From positions 321,379,956-321,443,955 of the forward strand of contig CM060922.1 in assembly GCA_030737875.1 (NCBI GenBank): a DNA stretch of 64,000 bases. Reading direction: 5' to 3'. This document shows, in pieces, positions 59,463-64,000 of this stretch; the stretch's first letter is position 1, and every line of letters starts with the position of its first letter. The notes under the pieces were generated by a model that was given only the letters and a program-made list of their open reading frames with translations, was not told the DNA's origin and searched no databases. The position numbers and the translations under genes are program-made. Source of the DNA: Allium sativum (Eukaryota > Streptophyta > Magnoliopsida > Asparagales > Amaryllidaceae).

Positions 59463-61361
59463 GAAGCGACCAACGATATTGTTTCATGTGTCATGTGTCG
59501 ACAATCTCTGGTATCAACCATCTCGTTGCCAATTCATCGTTACAAAAGGTCGAAATTTTTTGTTTTCTCATGTTTTGTATTTGTTGTTGCATTTTGTAGG
59601 TTTTTTTTTCTTGTTTGTTTGTGCATTTATTGTTGGTTTGTTTTGTTTAGAGTTAGTTTTCCTTTTTTTTAAAGTTATATTTATCTTTTGATACCCGGTT
59701 ATAGGAAAATATTGGTAATGACAAAATTGTAGGCTTTTCACACCCAAGGATGGCCCGTTTAAAAATTACTGAGAATGACAAAGCGTTAATAGCTTTAAAT
59801 TAACCTTAGTTTCTGTGCGTTATTTCTCGTCTATCTCTTTACCGATCTAAATTACTCCTTGTTCGCGTTCCACGAATCCTAATTTGTGAGCGTTCGTTGA
59901 AATTGAATTTTGTGTGCGTTCAAGGTTGAACGATCTCAATTTCAGGCTGAAATATGTTAGATTCGGTTTTGAATTTGTGTACTTAAGATTTCTTTTTATT
60001 TTCTTTTCATCGATGTTTAAGATTTACATTGCATTCGTCGAAATTGTATTGATGTGTTTTGTTTATTTCAGGTCTTCGGTATTAATTGTTTTTTTTTTTT
60101 TTTTACTATCAATGTTAATTAAGTGAAGAAAATATTATTATTATTTAAAAAAAAAAAATATTCTAGCTTGGGAATTGTGGTTGATATATAGTTCATATGG
60201 TTGCATTCATCATAATTATAAGAATCAAAATTCTTATTTTCTAATCAAATAATATATTATCTTTGGTTATGTGCCATTTTTGTTTTAAAATTAGTAACAA
60301 TTATTGGGTATCAGTTTAACATTACGTAGGTGTCAGTTTCATAACTGTGGGTATCAATATTTTTTATAAGCATTTTGTGGTTTCTTTTTATTTTTGATGA
60401 TTAATGGTGTCATCAGCAATTTGATTTTATTTTACTTTTGTTACTGACTGATAAATGTTACTTTTAATTTTTGATTTGAATCTTGTTTATGTTTTGTACT
60501 GTAGTCAAAACATAACCCACACTAATTTTAAAACTAATAATAAAACAAATTAGCGTGGGTAATACAGATTCACACTTGTTATTAATAATAACCAAGTGCA
60601 TAACACACGACAATTTAATTAGTATACATTACAAACGGAGGATCTTCACTTAGGGCTCATTAATTCAAGATAACAAATTTCAAGAAAGTCACTTTTGAAA
60701 ATACAATCTTCATGTTACCCAAAAACAATGAACTTTTCATTTTTTTTTGTATGAATTGTTTTTAAAATCATTTGTTTATGATTATTGTTAATGATTCTCC
60801 AAAAATGAACAGTTGTTTGAAATTCGATGTATAAAGTTTAAAATTTCGGTGCCGTTTCGAAAATTCCAGAAGTTCCTATAATTTTTCTTACAAATACACA
60901 ATAAATATGCAATACTGATAATTAGTTATTCACCATGAAAGGATCCACACAAACATGATTAAGTGCTAGATACCATGAAACAAAATTTGCAAGCCGGGAA
61001 ATCAAAATTCAATTAGCCCAATTATTTTGGAAACCACCATACTCTTTTTAATTTGCCAATTGTAGATTAATTAAATTTTATGTAACTTGTAAATTTACCA
61101 CTTTATTAGCACTGCACCATTGATGCTTAGCGTTTATTTTGTATAAAATTAGCACGACATATATACACTTTCTTTGCTTAGTATTTATTAGCAGTCCATC
61201 TTTGATTTTTCTTCTTCTTCTTTTATTCTTTAAAAAAAAATGAGCAAACACGCTTTCTTTGCAGCCCAATTAAAAACCTAAACTATAATGTACCAACTAC
61301 CAAAGTCCATTGGTAGTTTGTCTTCCTCAACTCAGCAATATCTTCCATCACTGCTCCAACG
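59463..61361. other. Noncoding AT-rich DNA
   Basis: No gene or known repeat is seen. The ORFs at 59409-59691 and 59914-60126 are F/V-rich frames in T-rich DNA without family pattern. A 15-20-base T run lies near 60090. Confidence 0.55.
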
Positions 61362-61544
61362 ATGTTAAGCCGCCCTCATCCATCGCTACTCTTTCTCCTT
61401 TTCGCTTTCACCGTAATTTTTATTTATCTATTTCTCCTTTTCTCTGTCTTAGATCCCGAAATGAGATTTTGCTCATTTTCCGGTACGGTTGCCGCCGGAA
61501 CCGAGACGGAACGTGTCGGTCGGAAGCTTGAACCATGGTTTTAA
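61362..61544 (+). CDS. Candidate 60-residue single-pass membrane protein
   Basis: ATG 61362 to TAA 61544 encodes a short basic N-terminus (MLSRPHPS), one strong hydrophobic helix at about residues 8-29 and a polar C-terminal part (SGTVAAGTETERVGRKLEPW). The base composition shifts sharply to GC-richer, codon-like sequence compared with its AT-rich flanks, which suggests a real exon. It might be a type II membrane microprotein or the first exon of a larger membrane protein such as a glycosyltransferase. I recognise no family. Confidence 0.4.
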   Translation: MLSRPHPSLLFLLFAFTVIFIYLFLLFSVLDPEMRFCSFSGTVAAGTETERVGRKLEPWF

Positions 61545-62154
61545 GTATCCCCTTACCTTTTTTGAGTGCTATTAAAATCAATTTTATTAAGAAGTGTTAC
61601 CTTTTCTTGCAATTTATTACCTTGAAATGAAAAGACTTTCGGTTTAATTTGCAAGTACAAAAGTCATGCTACTGAGTCTCTTACACACATGATTCATGCT
61701 TGTTCCTTAAACTGTTTACCTTTTCAATCCTTTCTCAAATCATTTTTTATGGCCCCATCTAATTGTAAATTTTGTATTGCGACCCACAAGATAGCTGTTG
61801 TTTGACTTACATTAAGACCAAACGGTCTTCGATCAGACATCCAAGCATCAAACAGATCCCCAAAAAAATTAAAAAATAATAATAATAAGAATTAAAACAG
61901 ATACACGCTTCTGATCTGGTATTGAAAACTAAAGCCAGATTCTATATAATCTCACATATTCCAAAAGACAAGAAGAATAACAGGAAAGAAAAGTGTAAAA
62001 ATAAACCTCTTTTGCTACATAACAATATGCAATACAAGGTTTATGTTACATGTTATAAATCACACAAAACCAAACACACAGGCGCAGCTGCTTGTACATA
62101 CATGCAGAAAAGCAATTCAAAAATAGCAAACATTACATGCATGATTCTGAATTG

Positions 62155-62349
62155 TTACCAGTAATTACCAGCGTAGCGATGGGACAAACTTGGAATGGGG
62201 TAGGGACTGACCAAAACTCTCCTTCGTGGAGGGTAAACGCAAGTAAGCAGCAGGACATAAGCTATTACCATCGCCACTATGAATCCAGATATACCAAGGA
62301 AGCTGCCGCCATCATCTCCGGCATCGCCTATTATTATAGTTTTCCCCAT
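62155..62349 (-). CDS. Small single-pass membrane protein, copy 1 (64 residues)
   Basis: The true start is the ATG at 62349; the frame further upstream lacks an ATG. The protein has a hydrophilic N-terminus (MGKTIIIGDAGDDGG), one membrane helix at about residues 19-39 (GFIVAMVIAYVLLLTCVY) and a basic, proline-containing tail (PPRRRVLVSPYPIP). A TATA-like CTATATAG near 62411-62418 lies about 65 bp upstream. A second copy at 63655-63843 is about 80 percent identical in protein, with the helix and PRRRVLV block kept, which argues for a real gene. I know of no function and infer only a membrane location. Confidence 0.65.
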   Translation of the reverse strand: MGKTIIIGDAGDDGGSFLGISGFIVAMVIAYVLLLTCVYPPRRRVLVSPYPIPSLSHRYAGNYW

Positions 62350-62408
62350 TGCTTTTTCTTCTATACACAATGGTATGGTTGTGGCCTTATGGGTATGGTA
62401 GAAGCTAA

Positions 62409-62420
62409 CACTATATAGTG
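62409..62420 (-). promoter_or_regulatory. TATA box of the small membrane protein gene, copy 1
   Basis: CACTATATAGTG, itself a palindrome, lies about 60 bp upstream of the ATG and is kept at the same place upstream of copy 2 (about 63921-63932). Confidence 0.5.
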
Positions 62421-62493
62421 GAATTTTCAGACTTTTAGTTGACTACGACGGAGTACCTACAAGTCTTATTATAGTCATATAGCGTACTCTGTA

Positions 62494-63024
62494 TGGACCT
62501 GGAAGCTTCTTCTCTCCAATTCTAATGAAGACTTGACTCTGTTTGAGACCCCATTTTTGGTTTTTACTCACATATATTTCTATGGGATATTCTATTTTCT
62601 AGCTACCATGATCGTCATTTATACACGTTCATTGTTGAACAAAAAGGACGGTATCCTTCTTTAAACGGCAATAGTGTTATGATGCGTACTAATCGATCTT
62701 ATATCCTTTTCAGACCAGCGCTATCGGTTGTTCATGCGACAAATGATCCTTTGTGTTTGAGACAAGGATCTGTAAGTACTTGTCATCTGAGTCGTATTAA
62801 TTTACTGTGATGCAGTCAAGATTGCATGAATTCTGGTCTGACACAATAGTGCAGCAAGAATTTGTGAAATTTTAGGCGAGGCACAACCAAGATTGACCAA
62901 AACTACTCTTCTCAGATGATGAAACAAAATTCTGATGTGAAAACTTTACTCAAAATGATGAAATGTAGTTGCTGATGAGTAAAGCAAGAATTTGAACTCA
63001 AGTTGATATGATGTTAAACTTGGT
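62494..63024. other. Spacer between the duplicated small genes, no gene seen
   Basis: The spacer is AT-rich and noncoding. Its right part, read on the minus strand, would be the leader of an LTR element that starts at the primer-binding-site fossil at 63025-63036. Confidence 0.45.
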
Positions 63025-63036
63025 GCTCTGATACCA
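63025..63036 (-). promoter_or_regulatory. Fossil retrotransposon primer-binding site
   Basis: The minus strand reads TGGTATCAGAGC, the initiator-Met-tRNA site. The sequence to its right (63037 to about 63470) would be the matching LTR end on the minus strand, but no second LTR or target duplication is visible in the window. Confidence 0.5.
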
Positions 63037-63470
63037 TAAAGGAAGCTTGATATTACTTGAGTTAGAAATATTTGCAATTGAACGAAGAAATGCAACAGAG
63101 GTAAGAATGCCGAAGAATTCTTTTTATTTACTTGAATTTTTGATACATCATAAAGCTAATCATATCCTGATACAGGGATGTTCAAAAGAAAACAAACTGT
63201 GCCAATAGCCAGAAATACAGAAATAAAGTAATTGTGCTGAGAAAATCAGAGAGGCCCAATACACAGAATGAAATCCATATATTGCCTCAAGTCTCCATCA
63301 GCTGCTATACTTCATTTTATAATTCCTTTGATAACCAGCACAATGTTTGATATAATGACTGCTCTTTAACGTTGGTCATGCTATATGTTGTACATGTTTT
63401 CACGTGAACACAAGATATTTGCATTTGATAACAGTATACATAACTCAGTACTAAAAGAGCAAGCTTACAC

Positions 63471-64000
63471 GGTATTGAAAACTGAAGCCAGAATCTTTAT
63501 AATCTCACATATTCCAAAAGACAAGAAGGAAAAAAAAAAAAAAAAAAAGGGAAGAAGTAACCTCTTTCGCTACATAACATGCACACATGGTATAAATCAA
63601 TCACACAAAACCAAAGACACAGCAGCTGCTTGTACGTACATAAAGAAAAGCAATTCAGTAACCAACGCAGCGATGGGTCAAAATAGGAATGGGGTAGGGA
63701 CTGATCACCAAAACTCTTCTTCGTGGAGAGTAAACGCAAGTAAGCAGCAGGACACAAGCAATTACCATCGCCACTATGAATCCAGATACACAAGGGAAGC
63801 CTCCGCCATCTCCTGCATCGCCTATTATTATAGTTTTCGCCATTGGTTTTTCTTCTATATACACAAAAAATACACAATGGTATGGTTATGGCCTTATGGG
63901 TATATATGGCAGAAGCTAACACTATATAGTGGAATTTCCAGACTTTTAGTTGACTACGGCCGCCGAGTACCAACAAGTCTTATTACAGTGTACTCTGCAT
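63471..64000. repeat. Right copy of the gene-bearing tandem duplication, to window end
   Basis: It aligns with 61918-62493 through the 3' flank, gene and promoter. It contains an A-run of about 19 bases at 63530-63548 that is absent in the left copy. Confidence 0.85.
63655..63843 (-). CDS. Small single-pass membrane protein, copy 2 (62 residues)
   Basis: ATG 63843 begins MAKTIIIGDAGDGGG, followed by one membrane helix (GFIVAMVIACVLLLTCVY) and the basic tail (SPRRRVLVISPYPIP). Differences from copy 1 are scattered substitutions plus short indels that keep the frame, a pattern that fits selection on the protein. The promoter TATA box at about 63921-63932 and the 3' flank are also kept. The two genes are in tandem on the minus strand, about 1.5 kb apart. 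Confidence 0.65.
   Translation of the reverse strand: MAKTIIIGDAGDGGGFPCVSGFIVAMVIACVLLLTCVYSPRRRVLVISPYPIPILTHRCVGY

Larger units (their letters stand above)
61918..62493. repeat. Left copy of a gene-bearing tandem duplication
   Basis: The segment from GGTATTGAAAACT at 61918 to about 62493 is repeated at 63471 to the window end, about 1,553 bp further on. The duplication covers 3' flank, gene and promoter of the small membrane protein. Confidence 0.88.

Noticed and set aside
63497..63976. 159-codon minus ORF overlapping copy 2 of the small gene
   Set aside because: Out of frame with the conserved protein, covers promoter and 3' flank, and has no equivalent in the duplicate at 62.2 kb.

Overview
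The window is nuclear DNA of a flowering plant, most likely a eudicot. It is AT-rich (estimated by eye) and carries Copia, chromoviral Ty3/gypsy, Athila-like, CACTA, hAT, MULE, Harbinger and Stowaway elements, plus an intron-containing VTI1-type SNARE gene fragment. I cannot name the species. No rRNA, tRNA or CRISPR was found, and most of the sequence is transposable elements.

Region 1 (1-23,683) is a nest of insertions. A SIRE/Maximus-like Copia element (minus strand; window start to 9,159; LTR 2,380 bp; gag and pol nearly intact) sits in the 5' LTR of a Tekay-like chromovirus (plus strand; 9,160-19,966; LTR 2,953 bp; one gag-pol frame broken only by three nonsense codons). That element sits in a second, truncated gypsy LTR (minus, 19,967-21,037). 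This in turn cuts a Copia element of which only the polypurine tract and 3' LTR remain (21,038-21,613), and that Copia lies in a decayed CACTA TNP2 transposase gene (minus, 21,614-22,655).

Region 2 (23,684-37,295) is one non-autonomous LTR element with two LTRs of about 6.1 kb, an internal region of only 1,348 bp and a perfect TTTAC target-site duplication. Its LTRs carry about 1.6 kb of evolving short repeats and a perfect 15-bp-stem hairpin near the 3' end. It is inserted in an LTR of an Athila-like element, whose tRNA-Asp-type primer-binding site, leader, short pol fragment and 3' LTR tip follow to 40,573.

Region 3 (40,574-55,979) holds a MITE with an 8-bp target duplication, a frameshifted Myb/SANT-like gene, and the last two exons of a minus-strand VTI1-like SNARE gene. 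Next to that gene are three MITEs of three superfamilies (MULE, hAT, Harbinger), each with a perfect target duplication. Then come a 2.1-kb TRIM-like LTR element (TSD GATAG), a Stowaway MITE, a 3.4-kb decayed Copia element (TSD GGAGA) and another Harbinger-type MITE.

Region 4 (55,980-64,000) is less TE-dense. It contains a 1.25-kb terminal-inverted-repeat element, a hAT-like MITE, a candidate 60-residue membrane micro-ORF, and two tandemly duplicated minus-strand genes for closely related membrane proteins of 64 and 62 residues. Between the two genes is a minus-strand primer-binding-site fossil.

The only candidate host genes are the VTI1-like exons, the two duplicated small membrane proteins and possibly the 61.4-kb micro-ORF. 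Everything else that codes belongs to transposons.
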